Below are positions 1 to 10,405 of a stretch of DNA of 64,000 nucleotides, one piece after another. The stretch covers positions 50,082,698 through 50,146,697 of the forward strand of contig JALGQZ010000011.1 of NCBI GenBank assembly GCA_023105745.1, read 5' to 3'. The notes beneath the pieces are model-generated. The model did not search any database and was not told the DNA's origin. It worked only from the letters and a program-made list of their open reading frames with translations. Made by a program: the position numbers and the translations under genes. Every line of letters starts with the position of its first letter. The first letter of the stretch is position 1. Origin of the DNA: Austropuccinia psidii. Its lineage: Eukaryota; Basidiomycota; Pucciniomycetes; Pucciniales; Sphaerophragmiaceae.

Positions 1-1413
1 GCTTGAATTTCTTCCAAATCTTCTATTTATAAATTCAGTTTCTTTCCCATCTTCAGCTTACATCCAATTTATCTCCCATTTCAAATTCCAAATGCACCAC
101 CTTCTGTCATGTGTACCCACTTTGCTCATGGTGATTTGGTACTTATTATCCTCCAATTTTTTGCTTCATGAAATTAATAAAACAGTCCGTTTTTAGACAT
201 AACTGAGAATTCCTTTCAAAATAAACTCTATTTACTTATTTACTGTTAACTCATTTAAGCTTACACATATTTCTTTACACAATAATTAAAATAAAAAATA
301 AATTTAATAAGAATTCCAAAATGAGTAAATTTCATAATTATTAATTTATTATATAAAACAATTCCCAAATCAATATAAGATACATTCGTGACATTTCAGA
401 GGTATTAATAATTAATTAATTAAAATATCATCCAGAACTCTGATACTGTTTTTTAATATTTTAATGGGGAAATTCCAAATTTCATTTTTGGTTTCTTTCC
501 TTTACTCTTTTTCATTCTTAAATTCATTTTGTATTTTTTATTTCTTCTTCTCATATTCTATTTTAAAACTTAATTTGATATTATTAATCTTATAAAAAAA
601 TTTGAATTAAATTTTAATCTCCCTTGAAGACTTTTCTTTTCTTATCTAATTCACCTTGAATAATTTTTCCTTTCCAATTTCTCTTATCCTATAAAAAATT
701 TTTGTATTTGAAAACATTTTATTGGAATAAAGAACATAAAGCCATAGATTTATTCAATTGAAAAGAAAAATTAAATAAATAAAATAGATTTATTTTTTTT
801 TTAATAATCATTTTGAAAAATATTTAAAATAAATCTTTTTTTTTTCTTATATACTCTCCACTTCAGTAATCCTTATAGAAATCAAAAAGTCATTTTTTTT
901 TTTTACTTTTGGAGTTGTTCATTAAAACATTTATTTCATTTTAAGCTAAAATATTAATAAAAATAAAGATTATTTTTTTTATTATTTAATGAAAAAAGGA
1001 TTAATTAAATATTTATAATTCATAATTTTATTCCCAAAAAAAAAAAAATTAAAAATCTTTATCATTGATTAGTACTGGAATCTTTTTCAAGTTTCACTTA
1101 AATTTAAAATTTTACAAAAAAAAAAAATATAATCCATTTCATTTTAGAATTTACTTTATGATATATCTACTTATTTAATTTATTTTACGAAAATTTATCT
1201 ACTTAATTATTAAAAGTTTTAACCTACTGTATAAAAAAATAAGTTTAAATTTGAGTCATAATCGACTCCTTTTCAAATTATAAAAAAACTTCATCATATA
1301 ATTCAAGAAATTCTTCCAAAATTCTCTCTTCTTCAATTTAATTTTTTCATTTTATTAAGTTATCTCAGCTTCAGTATAATCTTTTTGAATTTATTTTGTC
1401 TTTCATCTGTCTT
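1..1413. other. AT-rich intergenic sequence, no gene seen
   Basis: This stretch is A/T-rich with long A and T runs and frequent stops in all frames. I see no recognisable protein, tRNA or terminal repeat before the MITE that starts at 1422. Confidence 0.6.
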
Positions 1414-1421
1414 TATATTTA

Positions 1422-1948
1422 GGGTGTTGGTAAACACACGTAAGCTTTTAGTAAAAACACATAAGCCCTTACGTGTTTTTACTAAAAATGTTAAGTCCAA
1501 AAATGACGATAACAATGCCATTTATGGAATTTTTAAGGCTATAAATGCCATTAAAAATGCCATTTATGGAATTGGTAAGGCTATAAATGACATTAACAAT
1601 GCCATTCATGGCATTTTTAAGGCCATTAATGCCATTTATGGAATTGTTAATGTCATTTATAGCCTTGAAATTCCCATAAATGGCATTGTTAATGTCATTT
1701 ATGGCCTTAACAATGCCATAAATGGCATTAATGGCCTTCAAAATACCATAAATGGCATTAACAATTCCATTGATGGAATTAATAATGCCATTAATGGCCT
1801 TAAAAATGCCATAAATAGCCATATTTCATTTAAAAACCACCCCTTATGTCTTTTTAAAATATAATTACGTGTTTTTACCATAGATTGGTAAAAACACGTA
1901 CGTTTTTAGTAAAAACATATAAGGGCTTACGTGTGTTTACCAACACCC
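1422..1948. mobile_element. 527-bp MITE of the MULE family at 2304-6660
   Basis: The element begins GGGTGTTGGTAAACACACG and ends with the inverted counterpart ...GTGTGTTTACCAACACCC. A perfect 8-bp target-site duplication, TATATTTA, flanks it (1414-1421 and 1949-1956). Inside each end lies a second copy of the GTAAAAACACGTAAG-type motif, so the termini are complex inverted repeats. The same ends and an 8-bp TSD of similar A/T composition occur on the coding MULE at 2304-6660, which makes this a non-autonomous derivative (inference). The interior encodes no transposase and consists of an unusual quasi-palindromic repeat. Confidence 0.9.
1508..1830. repeat. Quasi-palindromic minisatellite filling the MITE
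   Basis: The unit is roughly AATGCCATTTATGGAATT with variable spacers such as TTAAGGCC. Because the unit is nearly its own reverse complement, both strands are open over this region and both would read as repeats of Ile-Asn-Ala-Ile-Tyr-Gly-Ile. The open frames at 1385-1864 (plus) and 1469-1822 (minus) are therefore a by-product of the repeat and are not called as genes. Confidence 0.8.
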
Positions 1949-2862
1949 TATATTTATGTCATAATTATTAAATAATTTCTGAATTAGTATTAAATCTATT
2001 TATAAGCTTCTTACTATCTTGAAGAGATCTTTGTTGAGATTCATTTTCTTGTTTAAAAGGTGGAGTTTCAGATAAGTTTCAATCACTTTTTCCAAAAAAG
2101 TATTATTGGATTTTTATTCAATTCTTAACTAAATTATTATACATAGATTATTTGAATGTAAAAGAATTTCCTGAGGGTGTTACAGATATCCTGTATATTT
2201 CTTATAATTATTAATTTGAAAAGTTTCCTCATGTGGTAAATCTTAAATAAATAATTGAAAAAGAGATAAAATTGATTTTAGTTTAAAAAATTTATTATAA
2301 ATAGGGTATTGGTAAAAACACGTAAGCAAATTGGTAAAAACATGTAAGGGGTGCCCTGGGCCCATTTTTAATTAAAAATGAAATACCATTGGGCCTATAT
2401 TGGGCCAAAACATGCCCAAAAGAGGTTTTTTCCCCACAAAACCTCTCTAACTCCAAATCGTTTCAGATTTTTTTTCCAAGCCCCCCCCCCCCAAAAAAAA
2501 CAAACAAGCTCAAACACCCCAATAATCCACATTATCCCCAACCCAAACCATTGTTTTTTTTTGGAAAAACAGCATTACCAAAGCCATTTTGCAAAGCTTT
2601 TCACACTTTTTTTTCTTTTTTTCCCCCAAAGACTGCATTTTCCACCACAACAACCTGCTTTCAAGCCTCTCAATTTTCAATTTTTTACCATCCCTCATCT
2701 ATTAATCCCACATTTAAACCACTTTCTGTCACTCTTAACCACTTCTGTTCATTTTTCACACCTTTCTTCACCTCTTTTTCACATTTCGAAAGGTTCTTAC
2801 CCCATTCCAAATCCCCCAATTCCCCCTTTTTTTTACTTTTATACATAATTTTAATTAAAAAA

Positions 2863-5800
2863 ATGCTTCAACCCCCCACTGAAGGTGAATTTCAGACCCT
2901 TGAGCTTCTTTGGCAACATGTGCATAATGTTTCCAGGGCTCAGGGGTATGCTGTGTCCACCTTGAGGTCCAATATGACCCAAAACCAAATTGAAATATGT
3001 TGTGACAGGTCTGGCACCCCAAATCCCAACAAAAGCCCCTCCAAAACAGTCATCTCAAGAAAGCTTGACTGTCCTTTTGGACTTTATGCCAGGAAATATG
3101 CCAAGAGTACCACTTGGACTCTTAAAGTCAAAAATCCTGAACATAGCCATGATGCCACTGAAAATATCATGGCACATCCTGCTTTCAGGAAATTCAATGA
3201 GCAAGAAACATCCCAAATTTCTCAAATTTCTGAATCACTCCTCATGCCAAGGCAAATTCAGGCCCAATTATGCAGCCAGAGTCAGTCTGACAGGCCTGTA
3301 ATCCTTCAAGACATTTATAACCAAGTCAAGAAAATCAAGAAAGACAAACTGCAAGGCAGAAGGCCCATTGATGCTCTTATTGACACTCTCAAAGAAGAAA
3401 ATTTTGTTTGGTCCTCTGCAAGGGATTCTGAGGGACACATTACCTCCTTGTTTTTTACTCACCCCCTGGCCATAAAACTTCTTCATGGCTTTCCTCATGT
3501 CATTCTTATGGATTGTACTTATAAAACCAATAAGTACAAAATTCCCCTTTTCCATATTGTTGGATTCAGCTCAACAAATAAGACCTTTTCTGGGGCTTTT
3601 TGTTTGATGAAGAATGAAAATGAAACTTCATATACTTGGGCATTAAATCAATACATTGAAAAGGTCCTCAAAAATACCAATCTTGTTCCCCCTCCAGTTA
3701 TTGTTATTGACAGGGATCTGGCCTTGAAAAACTCTATTAAGAAGCTCTTCCCAGACTCCAAAGTCATGCTATGCATGTGGCACATCAACAAGGATGTATC
3801 TGCTCATTGCATAAAGAAAATTGGTCATGGAACTGATTTTGAAAATCTTATGGGCCTTTGGAATCAAGTAATATACTTCTTCACTTTATTTCATTTTATT
3901 TCACTTTTTTTCTTATTATTGTCTTTATTAATGACTTTGGGATTCTTTTCTCAGCTTATGTATTCACCCACTGAAAAGTCTTTGAAAGACAACTGGAAGA
4001 AGCTTCAAAATCAAGTTAAAAATGCTGAGGTCTTGCAGTATTTGGAAAATACCTGGCTTCCTCTAAAGGAGTATTATGTGCCAGCCTGGACCAACCACCA
4101 TTGCCACCTGGGTGTGGGATCCACCTCCAGAGTTGAAGGTGCCCATGCCATGGTTAAACTTTGGCTACAAAAGTCCACTGGTACTCTCCTGGAGGTAGTC
4201 AGGGCACTCCACATGGCATTCAGAAAACAATTTATTGAAATTATCAACAGAATCTCCAAAGAAATGATTGTCCATGTCAATAATTTTCCTCCACACATCT
4301 GTTCCCTCAATGGCAAGGTGTCTCATTAGGCTCTTCAGATTTCCTTTGAAAATTTCAAAACAAAATTTCCTCCAAATGAAAAATGAACCAACAAATACAA
4401 CAATTATAAAGGCATTGCTTGCAAGCTTAAGACCCAAAAGGCATTTGCCAAGCGCCAAAGGCTTGAATTATCAGACTTCCATCCTCAATGGCAGTTGAAT
4501 TTGCCTGTGAGGGTTTTTTAATTTCTTCTTATTATTTTTTTTCTTATTAACTGATTTTATTTGTCATATTCTTCTCAGACTGGTTTTCAAGGTGATGATC
4601 AAAGTTTTGAAAAAGAAAGAATGAATGAAGCCAAGAAAATATTTGAAGACATTGGGGAAGACCTGTTTCAAAGACCAATGGCAGAAATCACTCCAATACT
4701 CCAACATTTTCAAGATTTTTTGACTGGAAAAGTCCCATTTGATCAAATTCCCAAGAGTCAAGAGGATGATCAATATTATGAAGACCCTCTAGAATGCAAG
4801 AATATCTGTGGAAGACCCCAAGGAGCCAAAAATAAAAACAAAAGAGAACCTTCACGATTTGAAATTATTGAAAGTCAATCCAAGAGAAGATGAAGACCCC
4901 CATCAAAAGTGACCAGCACAACAACTTCAAGATCCCAGTCAAATGTCCCCTCTCCAATTATGTAAGTGGACTCATCTGAAGATTCTGAAGATTCTGAGGA
5001 CTCATTATCTAAATCCATCAGTTCATCAGATTCACTACCCTCAGCAACTGAATTAAATAAATCAGAAGTAACCCTTAGAAGGTCAAGAAGATTGGCAATT
5101 GGAAGCAAAACATCACAAAGAAAATCACACAATCCTGCCACCAGTTTGAATATCTATGATGCAATTGACTTGACCTGTGAGCATTGTCAAAGCAATTATC
5201 ACACAAGTGATGAATGCTCCAAGCTGTTTGTGAGTTTCTGATTCTTTTTAATGTAATTTTTTGTTGTTTATTTTGATATTTATTCATTTTTTGAACTTAT
5301 TTTATCAGATAACTGGCTCAGAAGACTTGCCCAAGTTTATATTGAAATACACCTTCAAGGCCATCAATGTCCAGGGTGATGGAAACTGTGGCTACAGAAC
5401 AGTATCCCACTTCATTTACAAGACTCAAGATCAATGGGCTGATTTCAGAGGTGACTTGGCTGAAGAAATTCAACAAAATCAAGACCTTTATGAAGCCATG
5501 AACACCTTAATTCCCTCAGTATCCTCCTATTTGGAAAGAATTGAATGGTATGAAGATGTTGGCCAGGCTCCAAAAAGCAAGTGTATGTCCATGCCTGAAA
5601 TGGGGGATCCAATTGCAAATAAGTATAAAAGACCAGTTTTCTTTTATTCCACAGCCCAATCTTTTTCTTTTTTCCCTTATTTCTGTCCTCCAAATCATAA
5701 TCCCCCCATTTTCATCTGCTTCTTGAATAGTTGTGCTCATTTTGTTCCTTTGGACATCATCATTTCTAAAGTTTATCCAGTCCCCCCCATTACTGTTAAC

Positions 5801-5932
5801 TGGGAGATTCATTCCCAAGCACAAGCCCCCGGGTGGGCTGATAAATTTAAGAAACACAGAATGTTGTATTTGTCCAATCTTCCTCCCCCCTCTCAGAAAA
5901 AACCCACTATTTTGGAGGTTGATTCTGATTGA
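2863..5932 (+). pseudogene. MULE transposase fused to a CCHC knuckle and OTU cysteine protease, with in-frame stops
   Basis: The model has four exons (2863-3867, 3955-4506, 4579-5229, 5309-5932), all joined in phase 0 with GT-AG introns of 87, 72 and 79 bp; the first intron is also open. Domains in order: a FAR1/WRKY-GCM1-like zinc region (CC...DCPF...HSH); a MULE DDE core (VILMDCTYK, VIDRD followed by CMWH, and SRVEGAHAMVK supplying the acidic residue); an acidic/Ser linker; a zinc knuckle CEHCQSNYHTSDEC (C-x2-C-x4-H-x4-C); and an OTU domain with GDGNCGYR (Cys codon 5387) and CAHFVPL (His codon 5738). The DDE core would cut and move the element. The OTU domain is a ubiquitin-removing-type cysteine protease by family. 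Stops lie at 4327, 4384, 4891 and 4963, with clean protein continuing after each. The stops, but not the domain calls, mark this copy as a pseudogene. Confidence 0.82.
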
Positions 5933-6049
5933 ATGATTTTTGTATATACAATTTATGCCAATTATCCCCCTCCTCAGTCATATTTATTGCTTAAATCCCA
6001 CCTCAGTCTCATTTTTTATCAAACATGTGGAACTTTTGTACTTGAAAAT

Positions 6050-6425
6050 AGTCATATTACACACAAGAGAAAAAACAGTTAAAAAAAACACTCATTGCGC
6101 CTTCACTTGTTGTCACACCCAAAAACTTTTCCCAATTCATGAGCTTCTGGTTCTTCATTGTCCAGATTGAACCCTTTAATTTAAAAAAAAAATGGAGGAA
6201 ATTCATAAGTGGCAAGTTATTAAATTCACTTTTTAAAAATAGGCATATTACAATGACGGGAAAAAACATTTGAAAAAAAAACCCTTTTTGGGCCTTCACT
6301 TGTCCCACCCAAAAAAATTCCCAAAATTATGGGATTCTGGTGCTTTATTCTTCACATTGAATTCTTCATTTTAAAAAAAAAATTGAAGGAAATTCATAAG
6401 TGGGAAGATTTTAAATGAATTTTTG
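6050..6425 (+). repeat. Tandem duplication (about 187 bp x 2) in the 3' part of the MULE
   Basis: The segments about 6050-6235 and 6238-6425 share the same order of landmarks: CATATTACA, GCCTTCACTTGT, CACCCAAAAA, ATTC..GGTTCTTCATT-type and GGAAATTCATAAGTGG. They are diverged but colinear, which indicates an old direct duplication downstream of the transposase stop. No protein is evident. Confidence 0.75.
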
Positions 6426-6668
6426 AAAAAAATATGCCATTTTGGCATATTGGCCAAATTTGTGAAATTTGGCAAAAAAAAAAAATTTGAAAAAATTTGT
6501 GCTTATTGACATGCCAAGTCGGGAAAAATATGGCAAAAAAAATTAAAAAAATCCTCAAAACTGAGCCTGAGGAATTTCTTTTGAAAATTAAGGTCACTTA
6601 CGTGTTTTTACCATAAATTGGTAAAAACATGTAAGGGCTTATGTGTGTTTACCAACACCCTATAAATA

Positions 6669-9224
6669 TTATCTTAACAAAATTTATCAATATAATTTTC
6701 AATATGCTTCAGTGAGTTTTTGATATTAAAATAATGTTTTTAAATCAGAATCCAAGGAAGGGCTAAGTAAACAATATTTAGGTTTTTAAATTTGTGATCA
6801 TCACGAAAAACACCACATTATTTTAATTAGAAATTCAGTAAATTTGATATTCCCTATTTATAATGATTTTTTTTAAATCTTAAGTTATTTATGTTAAAAA
6901 AAAAAATATTCAATTTTTTTTTAAAAAAAAAAAAAAAAAACTGTTTATCTCATTAAACATAAATAAAAAGATTATTAATCATTAATAATTTTAATAATCA
7001 ATTTAAATAGAATTTTTTTTCTGAGATTTTAATTTAAATTTGAGAAGATATTTTTTTATCTTTATTTAATAATTATTAGGGAATTAATCTTACTTAATCT
7101 CACAAAAAAAAAAAAAAAAAAAAAATCTAATCAAATTTTATTTTTTTTTGAAAAAGAAAGTATAATTTCATTTCAAATTATTATTTCAAAGTAAAAATTT
7201 TTGAAAAATCTTTTGATTTTTTTTTTTTTTTTAAAAAATAAAATTATTATTAGAAATGATTTAAAAAAAAAAAGTTTAATTTTTAAATAATTTTAATTTT
7301 AATTTCTTTAATAATAGAAATTAAATTAATAAACTTAAAACATAATTTTTTTAATCAAAAGAAAAATCATTATTATAAATTTTTAAATTAAAAAAAAAAA
7401 AAAAAATACTTATCATAAAAAAAAAATTTTTTTTGATAATAAATAAAATAAAAATTTAGGATAATTCTGTATGATTTGTCTTATAAAAATTTTAACAATA
7501 TTATTATTAATTAAAGAAACTATTAAATTTCTTAAAAAAGATAATATATGAAAAAATTATTATAGTTACAGATTAAAATAATTAAATTTTTAATTATTTA
7601 CTTTGATTAATTTATAATACTATTAATTAAATGGTAGGTAGTAACTTTTAATTATTAAAATCAATTACAAGAAGTATATATTTAATTTAACTTCTTTTTT
7701 TTTTTCTTCAAAATAATATAGGATAATTTTGAAGAATTAATTATAAATAATTATTTAAAATTAAAATTGAAAAAATAATTAATAATCAAAAAAAAAAAAA
7801 AAAAAAAACTTGAAATAAAAAAATCAAATATAATTTTAATTTAAAAAAAAAAAAATAGGAGTTAATAAATAAAATTTTATAAATATAATAATTTTTTTTG
7901 TTTACAAAAAAAAAAAAAAAAAAAAAAAATTTAATATTAAAATTTTTTTTAAAAAATTTTTAAAACTTTTTAAAAAATGATTTTAATAAAATAAGTTAAT
8001 TGATTATATTAAAGATAAATTAATTTAATTGATTTTAAGATGTGATTATCTAACAAAAAAAAAAAAAACCAGTTACCATAGGATCTTTTTAAGAATTCCA
8101 AGAATATAAAAGTGGAATTAAATTGATTAGACTTGAAAAAAAAAAAAAAAAAAAATTATTAGAAATTAATTAAATTATTTTTTTTTATTTATGATTAAAT
8201 TAAATGTAAAGATATGTGAGATTATTATAATTACCAAGTTATTTGATTTTATATTAATAAAAAACTAAATTATACTAAATTAATAAATAATTTACTTATT
8301 TAAATCTTCTTTTAATTCAAATAAAACTTTCTTTTTCTCAAATTTATCAATTATATTGTAATTTTTTTCATACATTGTATATTATACCAATTTTTAAAGT
8401 TTTTGTCTTTTATATAAAGGGGGATTATAAATAAATAAAAAAATATTAATTGAGTTTTTGAAATTATAAAGTATTTTTTTAAATTTAATTAAAGAATTTA
8501 TTTTTCTTAATTGGCTCATAGATCTTTATAGGAATTACTTCTCATTAAATTTTGAAGTTTAAATTATTTCTATGTAACAAAATTCTGTAAGTAAAATAAC
8601 ATCATATTTCTAAGTAGTATTTTTATAGATATGAGTGTCAAAAAGGGCTTAATTATTTTTCTTATACCAATTAGAAATAATTAATATTTGATATAGTTAC
8701 AGGATTCTTATATTCCCATTACCTCATTATTGAATGGGACATAGTCTTGATAACTAAGCTCCAAAAAAGAAAAGAAAATGGAGGTTAATTAAATAACTAT
8801 ACTATTAATTATCATAAATAACCACTTTTAAACATTTTTATACTTAATAAAAAAAATTAAAAAAAAATTGTTTGAGTTAACCTTAACTCAATATTTATTA
8901 ATTAACCTTTTTTATCAATTAATTATTATTATTATTATTATTATCATTTTTTTTAAAAAAGAAAAAATGATTAAATCATTCTTTCTTTAAATTTCAACTT
9001 GATTTTGATCAAATTTTAAAACTTTATTTAACAATAAAAAAAAATTCAATGAATTTATATTTAAAAATATTCAAAAAATAACATAATATATATATATATG
9101 TATATAGATATTTTATAAATTTCTGAAAATTTAATTTATTTTTTTTTCTTTTTTGATTAAAATTTTGAATTTCAACTTGAATTTAAGAAATTTAATTTAA
9201 TCAAAAACTAAATGAGAATAATAA
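6669..9224. other. AT desert with long homopolymer runs
   Basis: About 2.5 kb of extremely A/T-rich sequence contains many A or T runs of 10-25 nt and short AT and TAA microsatellites (for example near 8925-8945 and 9217-9255). No open frame of note, terminal repeat or RNA gene was seen. Confidence 0.6.
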
Positions 9225-9397
9225 TAATAATAATAATAATAATATATATATATATTCATCTTTTTCTTTAAAAAAGTAAATTTTGAATTTTGAATATTTG
9301 TATGACTTATATGAGTTTTTCATACTTGAAAAAAAAGGGTTATTTTGAGATAATTTGTGGCCTATTGGAGTATTTAAAACATACCTCAAGGCTCACA
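9225..9397 (-). repeat. Truncated gypsy LTR, reverse orientation
   Basis: Read on the minus strand from 9397, the sequence starts TGTGAGCCTTGAGGTATGTT and continues with the landmarks AATAGGCCACAA, TTATCT and CAAAATTC in the order seen at the start of the LTRs at 29110 and 37478. Similarity fades into AT-rich sequence after about 170 bp. It is therefore a terminal fragment or heavily decayed solo LTR of that family, lying about 1 kb from the 3' end of the kinase gene. Confidence 0.75.
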
Positions 9398-10405
9398 CAT
9401 ACTGATATCATACTAAATTGAAACCAGTTCACACCTTCAAACTTTTCTGCCTTCAATTTCATTAAAAATTCCCTTCCTTTATTTATTTATTTTTATATTT
9501 ATATATTGGATTTATTTTTTTGAAAGACAAATTTTCAACTTTTTGATATAATATTTAAACTTGCATAATAATTAATCAACGAATTAATTGAAATTCTCAT
9601 GAGAATCTTAAGTATATCCTTGGGTCATAGAAATCATCAGGGAAGGACATTGATTACTTCTGAACACATGTTGAATCAAATAGCTCATCAAAGGGGCCTC
9701 AGTTTCTTCATTCAAGAGATTTTCAATCATTACAGCTTGAAAATATACCTTGTTTAGCTATCGTGACAGTCCATTTTGGGTTGTGAGGAAACTGGGTCAT
9801 TTAAATGCTTGATTGATTTTTTTGTTTCCTAAAATTTTTGGCCCTCATATGATATTTTCTTACCCCAAGCTTTTGGTTTGGGATGGTCTTTAAGAATCAT
9901 TTAAATCAAACAAAGAATAATAATTTGCATGAGATTTAACAAGATGATTGCTATCAAACAATCGCTTTAGTTTTTGTTTTCACATTCAAGAAGTCACTTT
10001 TAATTAAATGAATATGCCCAAATTTATCTGGCAAGATTTTGAATCGGTGATATCCAAGTTTTTATAAGTTAGTTCGATTTTTGTTTGTGTGGTGGATTAT
10101 GAAAACGATTTGCTTGAGGAGATTGTAAGTATTATAAAAAAAGATATCTACAACACCTATTCAAGAAGGCCTTATAGTCAAATCCCTCCTTAAGATTCTG
10201 TCCATTGAATTTACTGAGATAAAGTACTGCTTACCTTTCAGAGCTGAAAGCTTCATGAGTGTTGAATTTGAAGAAATTAAAATAAAACAATTATAATAAG
10301 ATTTCTTGGATGGTATATGGTCTTTGATGTTCATTAGTTGTTGTTATTTTATTTTATTTTTGGCGAAGGAAATGAGCTGACTAGAGTTAAGTTGTTTTGT
10401 AATTC
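9398..10405. other. Intergenic sequence downstream of the LCB kinase gene
   Basis: Base composition is more balanced than in the preceding desert. I found only short open frames and no recognisable domain or RNA gene. Confidence 0.5.

Larger units (their letters stand above)
2304..6660 (+). mobile_element. Mutator-like DNA transposon (MULE) carrying an OTU protease domain
   Basis: The left end is GGGTATTGGTAAAAACACG at 2304. The right end is the inverted form ending ACCAACACCC at 6660. The flanks carry a perfect 8-bp target-site duplication, TATAAATA (2296-2303 and 6661-6668). Each terminus includes a sub-terminal inverted pair of GGTAAAAACAYGTAAG motifs. The 4357-bp interior holds one plus-strand multi-exon transposase gene. 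MULE identity comes from the encoded protein; an 8-bp TSD is slightly shorter than the usual 9 bp. The perfect ends suggest moderate age, but the gene has four in-frame stops, so this copy is probably no longer autonomous. Confidence 0.9.

Noticed and set aside
1385..1864. Open frame of 159 codons (and its antisense mate) in the MITE
   Set aside because: Both arise from the quasi-palindromic repeat; there is no domain, and the frames run across the MITE ends.
2389..2862. N-terminal extension of the MULE frame
   Set aside because: The segment is C-, F- and K-rich low complexity with long homopolymers. The ATG at 2863 precedes the first conserved block, so the upstream part is treated as leader.
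10200..10260. Minus-strand ATG with a Lys-Leu-Ser-Ala-Leu start followed by a GTAAGC donor, resembling the start of a secreted protein
   Set aside because: No acceptor continues the frame without an early stop, and there is no downstream coding sequence.
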